Both the position numbers and the translations under genes were made by a program. Positions 6,678-12,541 of a stretch of 12,541 bases of DNA are shown one piece after another (the first letter of the stretch is position 1; each line of letters begins with the position of its first letter). The DNA is taken from NCBI GenBank assembly GCA_011322755.1, contig DRLZ01000107.1, positions 1-12,541 of the forward strand. Direction: 5' to 3'. Source of the DNA: Crenotrichaceae bacterium. GTDB taxonomy: Bacteria; Pseudomonadota; Gammaproteobacteria; Methylococcales; DRLZ01. The notes beneath the pieces were generated by a model. That model did not search any database and was not told the DNA's origin. It worked only from the letters and a program-made list of their open reading frames with translations.

Positions 6678-6682
6678 TCCCC
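6678..6682 (-). promoter_or_regulatory. Ribosome binding site that favours a GTG start for exbB
   Basis: The minus strand reads GGGGA, immediately before the ATG at 6677 (spacing zero) but 6 bases before the in-frame GTG at 6671. The spacing supports GTG as the used start. Confidence 0.45.
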
Positions 6683-6707
6683 ATTTGTTAATAAAGATTG
6701 ATTGGTT

Positions 6708-6728
6708 ATTGTAGACATCATGCTACAA
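6708..6728 (-). promoter_or_regulatory. Candidate exbB -10 box within an inverted repeat
   Basis: The minus strand has TACAAT (complement of 6708-6713), 5 of 6 to the sigma70 -10 consensus, with only a weak TTCATG 18 bases further upstream. It overlaps one arm of a perfect 6-bp inverted repeat, TTGTAG (6709-6714) and CTACAA (6723-6728), spacer 8. A repressor site over the -10 is a reasonable reading. The predicted transcript would start about 25 bases before exbB. Both promoter and operator are unproven. Confidence 0.3.
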
Positions 6729-6884
6729 CAACATGAATAGATATACTCTTGTTACCAGGTGTTAATTCAGGCTTATATTGAAAACATGTGATTCACTTGG
6801 TGTTAATAAGGTTGCAGTTTTGTTAATGCAATTACCCAACGGTACGATTAGTCGGAATCATAATCATAAATACCTAGCATTATA

Positions 6885-6949
6885 TTGATGAAACGAATAA
6901 ATTACAAAACCTGTGATATTCGTTGTGTGTCGGATTAAAGCTTCATCAA
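6885..6949. repeat. Nested inverted repeat after the MFS gene
   Basis: The outer arms TTGATGAA (6885-6892) and TTCATCAA (6942-6949) are perfect complements. The inner arms AACGAAT (6892-6898) and ATTCGTT (6918-6924) are also perfect. In the left half the two arms are contiguous (sharing one base), while the right half has a 17-base insertion. In the MFS transcript, which reads the minus strand, this could fold as a stem with an interrupted side just after the stop codon, perhaps as a transcript end or protection element. There is no T-run typical of an intrinsic terminator. Confidence 0.35.
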
Positions 6950-6957
6950 CAATAAAA

Positions 6958-8166
6958 TTAAAGATCCTCTTCAACCACCAGCAGTTCTACATGTCCCATT
7001 ACGGGGTTATCATCGATCCATAACCATGCAATCACAAGCGCAATCATACACACTACAGATGCACCCATAAATACGTACTCGGGCCCGAACCGTTGCCAAA
7101 ACCAGCCACTATAATAGCTGCCAAGCATGCCGCCGAGTCCAAAAGAGATGCTTGCATACAAAGCCTGGCCAATACTCTGAAAATGAACGCCGAATTGTTG
7201 ATGTATCATGTGAACAGCGGCGACGTGCGCAGATCCAAAGCTTGCAGCATGTAATCCTTGAGCAAAGTATAGTACGACTGGCTGATTTGCATACTGCGAA
7301 ATCAACATCCAGCGTAAAATACTGAGTAGGATGCTGATTAGTATAATCGAGCGCATGGTGAATCGTGTTAATAAATACGGCATCAGCAGAAACAGCCCAA
7401 TTTCAGCAATAACGCCTGTTGCCCAGAGCAAACCTGTTTCAGTCCCGGAATATCCTTTCTGTTCCAGAAACAGTGAATACAGCGCGTAGTAAGGACCGTG
7501 TGACAGCTGGATTAACATGAAAACAACGAGCAAGGCGATAATGCTGCGTTGACACAAAATCTGACCAAGTTGTCCCTTGATCGTGTGACGAATAGTTACT
7601 TCTGGCTCAGGCAGAGTTAGACTGATAATCCAGAGTAGTAGCAAACATGCGAATGCAAATTGTGGCAAAATCAGAGGAGGATAATAATCCAGTGCAATGC
7701 CTGTAACCGTGACTGTTAGAATAAAACCAATTGATCCCCAGAGTCTGATCAGGCTATAGCGATACGGATTATTTTCCAGAAAAGCCAGAGTCACTGCTTC
7801 AAATAGTGGAAGTGATGCGTTCCAGAAAAAGCTGAATGCAAGTGTCACAGCAACCATTGACCAGTAATCACGCACCTGATAAATCGCTGTGAACAATACA
7901 ATCGCGAGTAACGATGTGATGCGAACAACACGAACCCGCTTGCCGGTTTTGTCAGCGATCCAGCCCCAAAGGATTGGTGCAATGATTTTGGTTGCTGGAA
8001 TCATTGCAATTAACTGACCAATTTCAGCAATATTAAATCCCAGGCTTTGTAGATAAATTGCCCAGTAAGGTAGAAAAATACCCAGTGAAGCAAAATAGAC
8101 AAAATAATATTTTGATAGTCGAAAGCTGGGAATAGAGCGGCTTACGCGTGTGTTATCTGCTGACAT
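6958..8166 (-). CDS. MFS permease, HcaT-like (MFS_1_like) family
   Basis: A 402-residue protein with about twelve hydrophobic helices, the standard major facilitator size. It resembles the HcaT/3-phenylpropionate permease group: an early YYFVYFASLGIFLPYWAIYL segment, WGWIADKTGKR (the cytoplasmic loop motif between helices 2 and 3), RLWGSIGFIL in the first half, and HAASFGSAHVAAVHMI and GLGGMLGSYYSG in the second half. It should be a proton-coupled transporter in the inner membrane; the substrate cannot be assigned. The assigned start is the ATG at 8166 (a TTG one codon earlier is possible); no clear Shine-Dalgarno is visible. It lies 112 bases after aroC on the same strand. As I recall, aroC-MFS is a neighbour pair in Pseudomonas-type genomes as well, which suggests conserved order rather than an aromatic-acid role. 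Confidence 0.9.
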   Translation of the reverse strand: MSADNTRVSRSIPSFRLSKYYFVYFASLGIFLPYWAIYLQSLGFNIAEIGQLIAMIPATKIIAPILWGWIADKTGKRVRVVRITSLLAIVLFTAIYQVRDYWSMVAVTLAFSFFWNASLPLFEAVTLAFLENNPYRYSLIRLWGSIGFILTVTVTGIALDYYPPLILPQFAFACLLLLWIISLTLPEPEVTIRHTIKGQLGQILCQRSIIALLVVFMLIQLSHGPYYALYSLFLEQKGYSGTETGLLWATGVIAEIGLFLLMPYLLTRFTMRSIILISILLSILRWMLISQYANQPVVLYFAQGLHAASFGSAHVAAVHMIHQQFGVHFQSIGQALYASISFGLGGMLGSYYSGWFWQRFGPEYVFMGASVVCMIALVIAWLWIDDNPVMGHVELLVVEEDL

Positions 8167-8278
8167 CAAACATCTGGGTGATTGTAATCATTTGCAGATA
8201 AACGCGATATCATGAGCCCGAATTCCAGAAATGAATGATTTGCTGTTTTGTTAGAGTCGATGTTTTGTCTTGCGCAGC
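8167..8278 (-). promoter_or_regulatory. Gap between aroC and the MFS gene with a near-palindrome
   Basis: A 112-base gap. Close to the MFS start it holds TGATTGTAATCA (8179-8190), with 5-bp arms TGATT and AATCA around two bases. It could be a small operator. I see no convincing promoter boxes and no terminator for aroC, so read-through from aroC is possible. Confidence 0.25.
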
Positions 8279-9376
8279 CTAGAAACTTGCAGGTATTGGC
8301 TTAAGACCTGAATCAACATTTTGATTCTGAGCGCGATGTCGCAAGTAATGATCCATCAATACGATGGCAACCATTGCTTCAGCAATCGGCGTTGCACGGA
8401 TTCCGACACAGGGGTCATGACGTCCTTTTGTAATCACTTCGATAGGCTGGCCGTGTATATTAATCGTTTTTCCCGGAATTCGCAGGCTTGAGGTTGGTTT
8501 CAAGGCAACTTTAGCGATGATATCCTGACCGCTGGAGATGCCACCTAATATCCCTCCGGCATGATTACTACAGAAACCACTTGGGGTCAGTTCATCTCTA
8601 AAGTCTGTGCCTTTTGCAGCAATACAATCAAAACCATCGCCAATTTCAACACCTTTGACTGCATTGATACTCATTAATGCATGTGCCAGATCAGCATCCA
8701 GCCGGTCAAAGACGGGTTCACCCAAGCCAGGCGGACTATTTGTGGCAACCACAGTGACTTCTGCACCAACAGAATTGCCCTCTTTGCGTAGAGCGTCCAT
8801 ATAGGACTCAAGTTCAGGCACTTTATCCGGATCAGCACAAAAAAATGGATTCTGTGATATCGATTCCCGATTGTGTGGTGCGAGCTTGATGGGGCCTAAT
8901 TGTGACAAATAGCCATAAATTGTAATCCCGGCATCCTTATGCAGATATTTTTTAGCAATTCCTCCGGCTGCAACGCGCATTGCTGTTTCGCGCGCAGATG
9001 AGCGACCGCCACCTCTGTAATCCCGAAAACCATATTTTTGATGGTAAGTATAATCGGCGTGTCCGGGGCGAAAACGATCTGCAATTTCAGAATAATCCTT
9101 TGAGCGTTGATCGGTATTTTCAATGACCAAACCAATTGGGGTACCGGTTGTTTTGCCTTCAAACACACCCGATAATATTTTCACTTGATCTGCTTCGCGA
9201 CGCTGTGTTGTATGCCGTGATGTTCCGGGCTTGCGTCGGTCAAGGTCGGCCTGTAAATCCTGTGCAGTAAGTGATAATCCTGGAGGGCAGCCGTCCACAA
9301 TACAGCCTAAAGCAGAGCCGTGACTTTCACCAAAGCTTGTTACCGTAAATAATTTTCCAATACTGTTGCCTGACAT
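8279..9376 (-). CDS. aroC: Chorismate synthase
   Basis: The last step of the shikimate pathway: it converts 5-enolpyruvylshikimate 3-phosphate to chorismate with reduced FMN, in the cytoplasm. The 365 residues fit the bacterial enzyme. Signature regions are TSFGESHGSALGCIVDGCPPG (from residue 13), RRKPGTSRHTTQRREAD (47-63), RFRPGHADYTYHQKYG (101-116), RGGGRSSARETAMRVAAG (121-138) and GRHDPCVGIRATPIAEAM near residues 317-334. ATG at 9376 is preceded by AGGAAGG (complement of 9379-9385) a few bases away, a good ribosome binding site. prmB ends 87 bases upstream on the same strand, the common prmB-aroC order. Confidence 0.98.
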   Translation of the reverse strand: MSGNSIGKLFTVTSFGESHGSALGCIVDGCPPGLSLTAQDLQADLDRRKPGTSRHTTQRREADQVKILSGVFEGKTTGTPIGLVIENTDQRSKDYSEIADRFRPGHADYTYHQKYGFRDYRGGGRSSARETAMRVAAGGIAKKYLHKDAGITIYGYLSQLGPIKLAPHNRESISQNPFFCADPDKVPELESYMDALRKEGNSVGAEVTVVATNSPPGLGEPVFDRLDADLAHALMSINAVKGVEIGDGFDCIAAKGTDFRDELTPSGFCSNHAGGILGGISSGQDIIAKVALKPTSSLRIPGKTINIHGQPIEVITKGRHDPCVGIRATPIAEAMVAIVLMDHYLRHRAQNQNVDSGLKPIPASF

Positions 9377-9463
9377 AACCTTCCTGAGAAAATATGATGA
9401 TTTGATTGTGGATTGTTATAAACCTGAGTTCCCGGTTTTTTTGTGTTTTCACGCCATTTTGCT

Positions 9464-10432
9464 TTATGTGTGGGGCATTCGATGCTGATTGGTATCAAAT
9501 AGCTGTTGATATTCAGTCAGTTGTTCCGAGGTGAGCAAAAACACCCCATCTCCACCGTGTTCAAAATCAATCCACAAAAAGTCAACATCGGGGTAGGTTT
9601 GTTGCAGTGTTTCGGCTGAGCGTCCCACTTCGACCACCAGAATGCCTTTATCAGTCAGGTAATTCCGGGCTTGTGCGAGTATTTGATGAACAATATCCAG
9701 TCCTGATTGCCCGCCGTGAAAGCCCAGTTTTGGTTCGGTTCTGTACTCGTCTGGCAGACTGCGCCATTCAGAATCACTGACATAAGGTGGATTGCTGATA
9801 ATTAAATCATATTGTTGACTATCAATGTCAGCGAATAAATCAGAGTGTTTGAGTTCAACCTGGTTTTCCATGGCATGCTTTTCAACGTTGATGCTTGCCA
9901 CAGCCAAAGCCTCTTTTGATGTGTCGACAGCAACAACCTGAGCATTTGGAAAACGGTACCCGCAGGCAATGGCAATACAACCGCTGCCCGTACCCAGATC
10001 GAGGATCCGGTTGACGCTGTCTGCATCGCACCAGGGTGAGAATGCATTTTCAATCAGTTCAGCAATGGGTGACCGTGGAATCAGTGTTCTTTCGTCTACG
10101 TAAAAACGCAGACCACAAAAAAAAGCTTCATTGGTCAGGTAAGCTGCTGGCTTGCGTTCCTCAATACGTCTCGAGAAAAGCTCCAGTATGGTTTTGCGCT
10201 CGTACGCGGTGAGTGATGCGTGCAAGTAACAATCTGGCACATTGTGGTCTAGATGAATTGCATAAAACACAAGTGCTGCAGCTTCATCTATGGCATTATT
10301 GGTTCCATGTCCAAAAAAAAGATCGTTTGCAGTAAAGCTGCTCGCGCCCCAACGGATAAAGTCCAGAATTGTGTTGAGTTTATCTGTTTCAGTCAGAAAA
10401 TTTCTGGTTTTTTGTGTGCTTAGTTGTTCCAA
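9464..10432 (-). CDS. prmB: Peptide-chain-release-factor / ribosomal protein L3 N5-glutamine methyltransferase (PrmB type)
   Basis: A SAM-dependent N5-glutamine methyltransferase, 322 residues. The N-terminal helical part contains DFIRWGASSF (24-33) and LFFGHGTNNAIDEA (38-51), which distinguishes PrmB (ribosomal protein L3 methylation) from the shorter-headed PrmC that modifies release factors. The SAM site is ILDLGTGSGCIAIA (143-156), and the catalytic ISNPPYVSD lies at 212-220 with the NPPY that binds the target glutamine. The start is a TTG at 10432; no ATG is available before the conserved region, and an AAGGA lies 11 bases upstream, a long spacing. aroC follows 87 bases downstream. The gene diverges from the HDOD gene across an 86-base gap that contains a perfect palindrome. 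Confidence 0.94.
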   Translation of the reverse strand: MEQLSTQKTRNFLTETDKLNTILDFIRWGASSFTANDLFFGHGTNNAIDEAAALVFYAIHLDHNVPDCYLHASLTAYERKTILELFSRRIEERKPAAYLTNEAFFCGLRFYVDERTLIPRSPIAELIENAFSPWCDADSVNRILDLGTGSGCIAIACGYRFPNAQVVAVDTSKEALAVASINVEKHAMENQVELKHSDLFADIDSQQYDLIISNPPYVSDSEWRSLPDEYRTEPKLGFHGGQSGLDIVHQILAQARNYLTDKGILVVEVGRSAETLQQTYPDVDFLWIDFEHGGDGVFLLTSEQLTEYQQLFDTNQHRMPHT

Positions 10433-10518
10433 ACGACTATTTTTCCTTATTGGGTCGACTACACTTAAATGACTAAGTGTGCGTGTGCTGCTTGTATATT
10501 ACAAAAGCCAGATTATTT
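10433..10518. promoter_or_regulatory. Divergent promoter region between prmB and the HDOD gene
   Basis: An 86-base region from which prmB reads left and the HDOD gene reads right. Its centre is a perfect inverted repeat, ACACTTA (10461-10467), six bases, TAAGTGT (10474-10480). A -10-like TATATT lies at 10495-10500 for the rightward gene without a good -35. No FliA-type promoter is visible upstream of the HDOD gene. Confidence 0.4.
10461..10480. repeat. Perfect 7+7 inverted repeat, operator-like
   Basis: ACACTTA and TAAGTGT are exact inverted copies with a 6-base spacer, 20 bases overall, in the middle of a divergent intergenic region. The geometry fits a dimeric helix-turn-helix regulator site. 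I do not recognise the regulator. Confidence 0.45.
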
Positions 10519-11391
10519 ATGCTAGATCAAGAACTTTATACCAGAATAAACGAGAACGATAATGGAGAAGACAATTTACTGTTTCTCTCATGCTTTAATG
10601 CGATCCATGTTGAGCAGTACCGGTTGCCTCAATTTACCCCGATTACTGACAAGATTGGACAGATGTTTCAGCCGCATTTGTCTGAAGCACGTACCCTGCA
10701 TGAAAATGCCAAGCTGGTTCAGCTTGATCCTGCCATGGCGGTTAATTTTTTGCATCTGGCAAACATCAAATACAAAAGCAGCAGTATACCGGAAGCCATC
10801 GCTCAAATGGGAGAAGGCTCATTATATGTTTATCTCCATTCAATTAATCAGTCTTCAGGGTCGATCAATGTTACAAATAATCTGATTGTTCAACTAAGCC
10901 TCGCATTATGGGAGCATAGTTATTTAACAGGCGCATTTTGCGCATTGGTGGCGAGTCATTTGCAAGGATATGATCCGGATAAGGCAATGCTTGCGGGCTT
11001 GTTGCATGATATTGGTTCGATACCGGTGTTAACGATTGGTGCTGAAAACAGTGAACTGGTAGAGAATCCTTTACTCCTGGATGCAGCCATGCGCCAGTTA
11101 AAAGACCCGGTCGGTTCTTTATTATGCCAGCGATTCCGTTTGCCGGAATATATTGCCAGTGCCATGACGCATGCTGAAAATTATCAGTATATAAGCCAGG
11201 AAAAAGTTGATTATGCTGAGTTAGTGACTGTTGCTCATATTGCCATGGATCAAATGGAAGAATCAGAGCTGATGACAATTCCTGTGTGCAAAAAAATCAG
11301 CAGTCGGTTGATGAACACAAAAACATTGTATGGGCTTCTGGTTGAGGCCAAAGAAGATTTGTGGGAAACCTATCGTATCCTCGAGGGTTGA
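10519..11391 (+). CDS. HDOD-domain signalling protein
   Basis: A 290-residue cytoplasmic protein. An unassigned head of about 35 residues is followed by an HDOD domain (about 36-220): LPQFTPITDKI, then LVQLDPAMAVNFLHLANIKY (66-85), a W-E-H segment at 131-133 and MLAGLLHDIGSIPV (157-170), which keeps the His163-Asp164 pair. The C-terminal part (about 220-290) is helical with no recognised domain. HDOD proteins are non-catalytic relatives of HD hydrolases that act as output or scaffold modules in signalling, including motility and c-di-GMP control. Its convergence with fliA and fleN 30 bases away makes a motility link plausible but unproven. ATG at 10519 is preferred; an in-frame GTG at 10477 adds 14 residues but begins inside the palindrome and lacks support. 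Neither start has a clear Shine-Dalgarno. Confidence 0.85.
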   Translation: MLDQELYTRINENDNGEDNLLFLSCFNAIHVEQYRLPQFTPITDKIGQMFQPHLSEARTLHENAKLVQLDPAMAVNFLHLANIKYKSSSIPEAIAQMGEGSLYVYLHSINQSSGSINVTNNLIVQLSLALWEHSYLTGAFCALVASHLQGYDPDKAMLAGLLHDIGSIPVLTIGAENSELVENPLLLDAAMRQLKDPVGSLLCQRFRLPEYIASAMTHAENYQYISQEKVDYAELVTVAHIAMDQMEESELMTIPVCKKISSRLMNTKTLYGLLVEAKEDLWETYRILEG

Positions 11392-11421
11392 TGTACTTAT
11401 TTGATGAATGTTTTTTGTTGA

Positions 11422-12153
11422 TTAAACCGAACCATCAATCCATGAGCTAACCCGTGCTCTTAGACGGAGAATTGCTTGACTATGGATCTGACAGATGCGC
11501 GATTCACTGACACCCAGGTGCTCACCAATCTCGCGTAGATTATCTTCATTTTCGTAATAGGCCTGGATAACCAGTCTTTCTCGTTCTGGCAGTCCTGAGA
11601 TTGCATGTTGGAGGGCTTCCCTGAATCCTGTCTGACTGAGTCCCTCAAGTGGCTCCATATCACTTTTAGCGGCTGGTCCGCCACGATCATTCAGTTGCAA
11701 TAATTCATCGATGCTTGAAAGGCGTGTTTCATGACTGTCGCGCAGAATTTTATGATATTCTTCCATATCGATACCAAGATTTTCAGCAACTTCAGCATCT
11801 CGCGCATCTCGCCCTGTTTTATGCTCGATCGCCTGGATTGCTTGTGAAACCATTCTGGCTTTTTTATGCACCGAGCGAGGAGTCCAGTCCAGTTTTCTGA
11901 CTTCATCAAGCATTGCCCCACGAATGCGAATACCGGCGTAGGTTTCAAAGCTTGCACCCTGGTTTTCATCGTAATTGTTAACCGCTTCCAGTAAACCTAT
12001 CATTCCGACCTGGATTAGATCATCCAGTTGAATGCTTTGTGGTACTTTTTTTAATATGTGTCGGGCAATGCGTATGACCAGGCTTTCGTGCTCTAAAATG
12101 AGCTCCTGGCTATAAGATCGCTCATGCTTGGAAGGCGTTGATAGTGAGTTCAT
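11422..12153 (-). CDS. fliA: RNA polymerase sigma-28 factor for flagellar genes
   Basis: The flagellar sigma factor that directs RNA polymerase to late flagellar and chemotaxis promoters. The 243 residues match the FliA family. Region 2 spans about 20-90 with HESLVIRIARHILKKVP, DDLIQVGMIGLLEAVNNYD and FETYAGIRIRGAMLDEVRKLDW. Region 3 follows with TPRSVHKKAR and EVAENLGID (about 91-160). Region 4 (about 186-235) has LPERERLVIQAYYENEDNLREIGEHLGVSESRICQIHSQAI, the helix-turn-helix for the -35. The start overlaps the fleN stop as ATGA with no Shine-Dalgarno, so translation is coupled. In Pseudomonas and Vibrio the next genes are cheY and cheZ; here transcription runs directly into the convergent HDOD gene, so the chemotaxis genes lie elsewhere or are missing from this locus. 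Confidence 0.96.
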   Translation of the reverse strand: MNSLSTPSKHERSYSQELILEHESLVIRIARHILKKVPQSIQLDDLIQVGMIGLLEAVNNYDENQGASFETYAGIRIRGAMLDEVRKLDWTPRSVHKKARMVSQAIQAIEHKTGRDARDAEVAENLGIDMEEYHKILRDSHETRLSSIDELLQLNDRGGPAAKSDMEPLEGLSQTGFREALQHAISGLPERERLVIQAYYENEDNLREIGEHLGVSESRICQIHSQAILRLRARVSSWIDGSV

Positions 12154-12541
12154 TGAGTAATTTGAGTGACTGCTGTGTTTGCTTCAATACAATTAAACTG
12201 GATCAGACGTTCCACAAAAAATTCAAGGCAGCCGCGAGGCTGATTAGAATGATTCCATGATTCAATGACATTTCGAATTGCAAATAGATGCTTAGACGAT
12301 ACAGCATTCGGATAAAGGTTGACAACTGTTTGCTGTTTTTTAACCGCTTGTTTTAACTCAATATCATAAGCGATTGAGCCGAGATGACATAATGTAACAT
12401 CATCTTGTTGTCCAACGACTTCACATAACCTTTTAAATAATATGTTTCCATCATCCTCTGATAACACCATATTACTGATGATTTGAAATTTGAATACTTT
12501 ATACTCAGAAGCAAGTAAGTGAATAAAAGCCTGTGCGTCAG
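12150..12541 (-). CDS. MinD-like flagellar number regulator FleN/FlhG, 5' end beyond window
   Basis: The C-terminal ~130 residues of a MinD/ParA-like ATPase of the FleN/FlhG (YlxH) type. The frame stays open to the right edge, so the ATG at 12470 is internal. Readable blocks include DAQAFIHLLASEY and FKFQIISNMV, then LGSIAYDIELKQAVKKQQTVV, LYPNAVSSK and the FleN-type ending RGCLEFFVERLIQF. The N-terminal P-loop is outside the window. The protein counts or limits polar flagella, acting with FlhF and FleQ at the cell pole; this follows from the family. The last four bases overlap fliA, giving the usual fleN-fliA order. The tail EANTAVTQITQ has no known role. Confidence 0.9.
   Translation of the reverse strand, partial: DAQAFIHLLASEYKVFKFQIISNMVLSEDDGNILFKRLCEVVGQQDDVTLCHLGSIAYDIELKQAVKKQQTVVNLYPNAVSSKHLFAIRNVIESWNHSNQPRGCLEFFVERLIQFNCIEANTAVTQITQ

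Larger units (their letters stand above)
6678..6957. promoter_or_regulatory. 280-base leader/promoter region of the exbB-kdsB series
   Basis: The largest non-coding gap in the window, AT-rich. It separates the 3' end of the MFS gene from exbB, both on the minus strand. It contains no convincing small gene. It holds an inverted repeat over a -10-like box next to exbB (6708-6728), four copies of GTTAAT spread over 140 bases, and a nested inverted repeat at the MFS end (6885-6949). This is where the promoter of the envelope series must lie if the series is not read through from aroC or the MFS gene. Confidence 0.6.

Noticed and set aside
9418..9443. Intrinsic terminator between prmB and aroC
   Set aside because: The T-run at 9435-9442 follows only a 4-5 bp stem with a 9-base loop and is oriented for the plus strand, where no gene ends; on the minus strand the hairpin lacks a T-run.
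10477..10518. GTG at 10477 as the HDOD gene start
   Set aside because: It falls inside the palindrome, lacks a ribosome binding site, and adds a cysteine-rich 14-residue head unlike the family; ATG at 10519 is preferred.
10871..11278. Minus-strand open frame of 135 codons
   Set aside because: Antisense to the HDOD gene, whose motifs are clear in the plus frame; no recognisable protein in the minus frame.
1..12541. Mobile element, phage, CRISPR or RNA genes
   Set aside because: No transposase, integrase, terminal repeats, regular repeat-spacer array or tRNA/rRNA signature was seen; the genes are core-genome types with even composition.

Overview
The window looks like chromosomal DNA of a flagellated, lipopolysaccharide-making gammaproteobacterium. 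Base composition is moderate (judged by eye, mid-40s % GC). The grounds are a FleN/FlhG-FliA pair, lipid A and Kdo genes (lpxK, kdsB) beside an ExbB/ExbD pair, and the order prmB-aroC-MFS transporter, which I recall from Pseudomonas-type genomes. A marine methylotroph-like lineage such as Methylophaga is a guess from composition and gene mix; I cannot name the species.

Layout. Positions 1-950 (+) hold the 3' part of a family 2 glycosyltransferase and an overlapping GtrA-type membrane protein, a pair typical of polyprenyl-linked sugar transfer to envelope glycans. A convergent junction with two small hairpins follows (951-1031). From 1032 to 10432 every gene is on the minus strand. Read in the direction of transcription: prmB (TTG start), aroC, an HcaT-like MFS permease, a 280-base gap rich in repeats and inverted repeats, then the compact series exbB-exbD-lpxK-UPF0434-kdsB-low-molecular-weight phosphatase, and finally an ExaC/AldB-type aldehyde dehydrogenase overlapping or abutting a DUF779 gene. 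At 10519 the strand switches to an HDOD-domain gene, divergent from prmB around a perfect 7+7 bp inverted repeat. It converges on fliA and the 3' part of fleN/flhG, which continue to the right edge on the minus strand.

How the genes work together. The centre is an envelope block: LpxK phosphorylates the lipid A precursor, KdsB activates Kdo, ExbB/ExbD form a proton-driven inner-membrane motor, and a tyrosine phosphatase of the Wzb/Etp family closes the series. The left edge adds glycan decoration. The right edge is flagellar regulation: FleN/FlhG sets flagellar number and FliA directs late flagellar genes, with an HDOD signalling protein next to them. ALDH-DUF779 is a detoxification/oxidation pair whose small partner has no established function.

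No tRNA, rRNA, CRISPR array, insertion sequence or phage gene was seen. Nothing here amounts to a clear new system. The most open-ended items are DUF779 and the uncharacterised palindromes and phased repeats in the two larger regulatory gaps.
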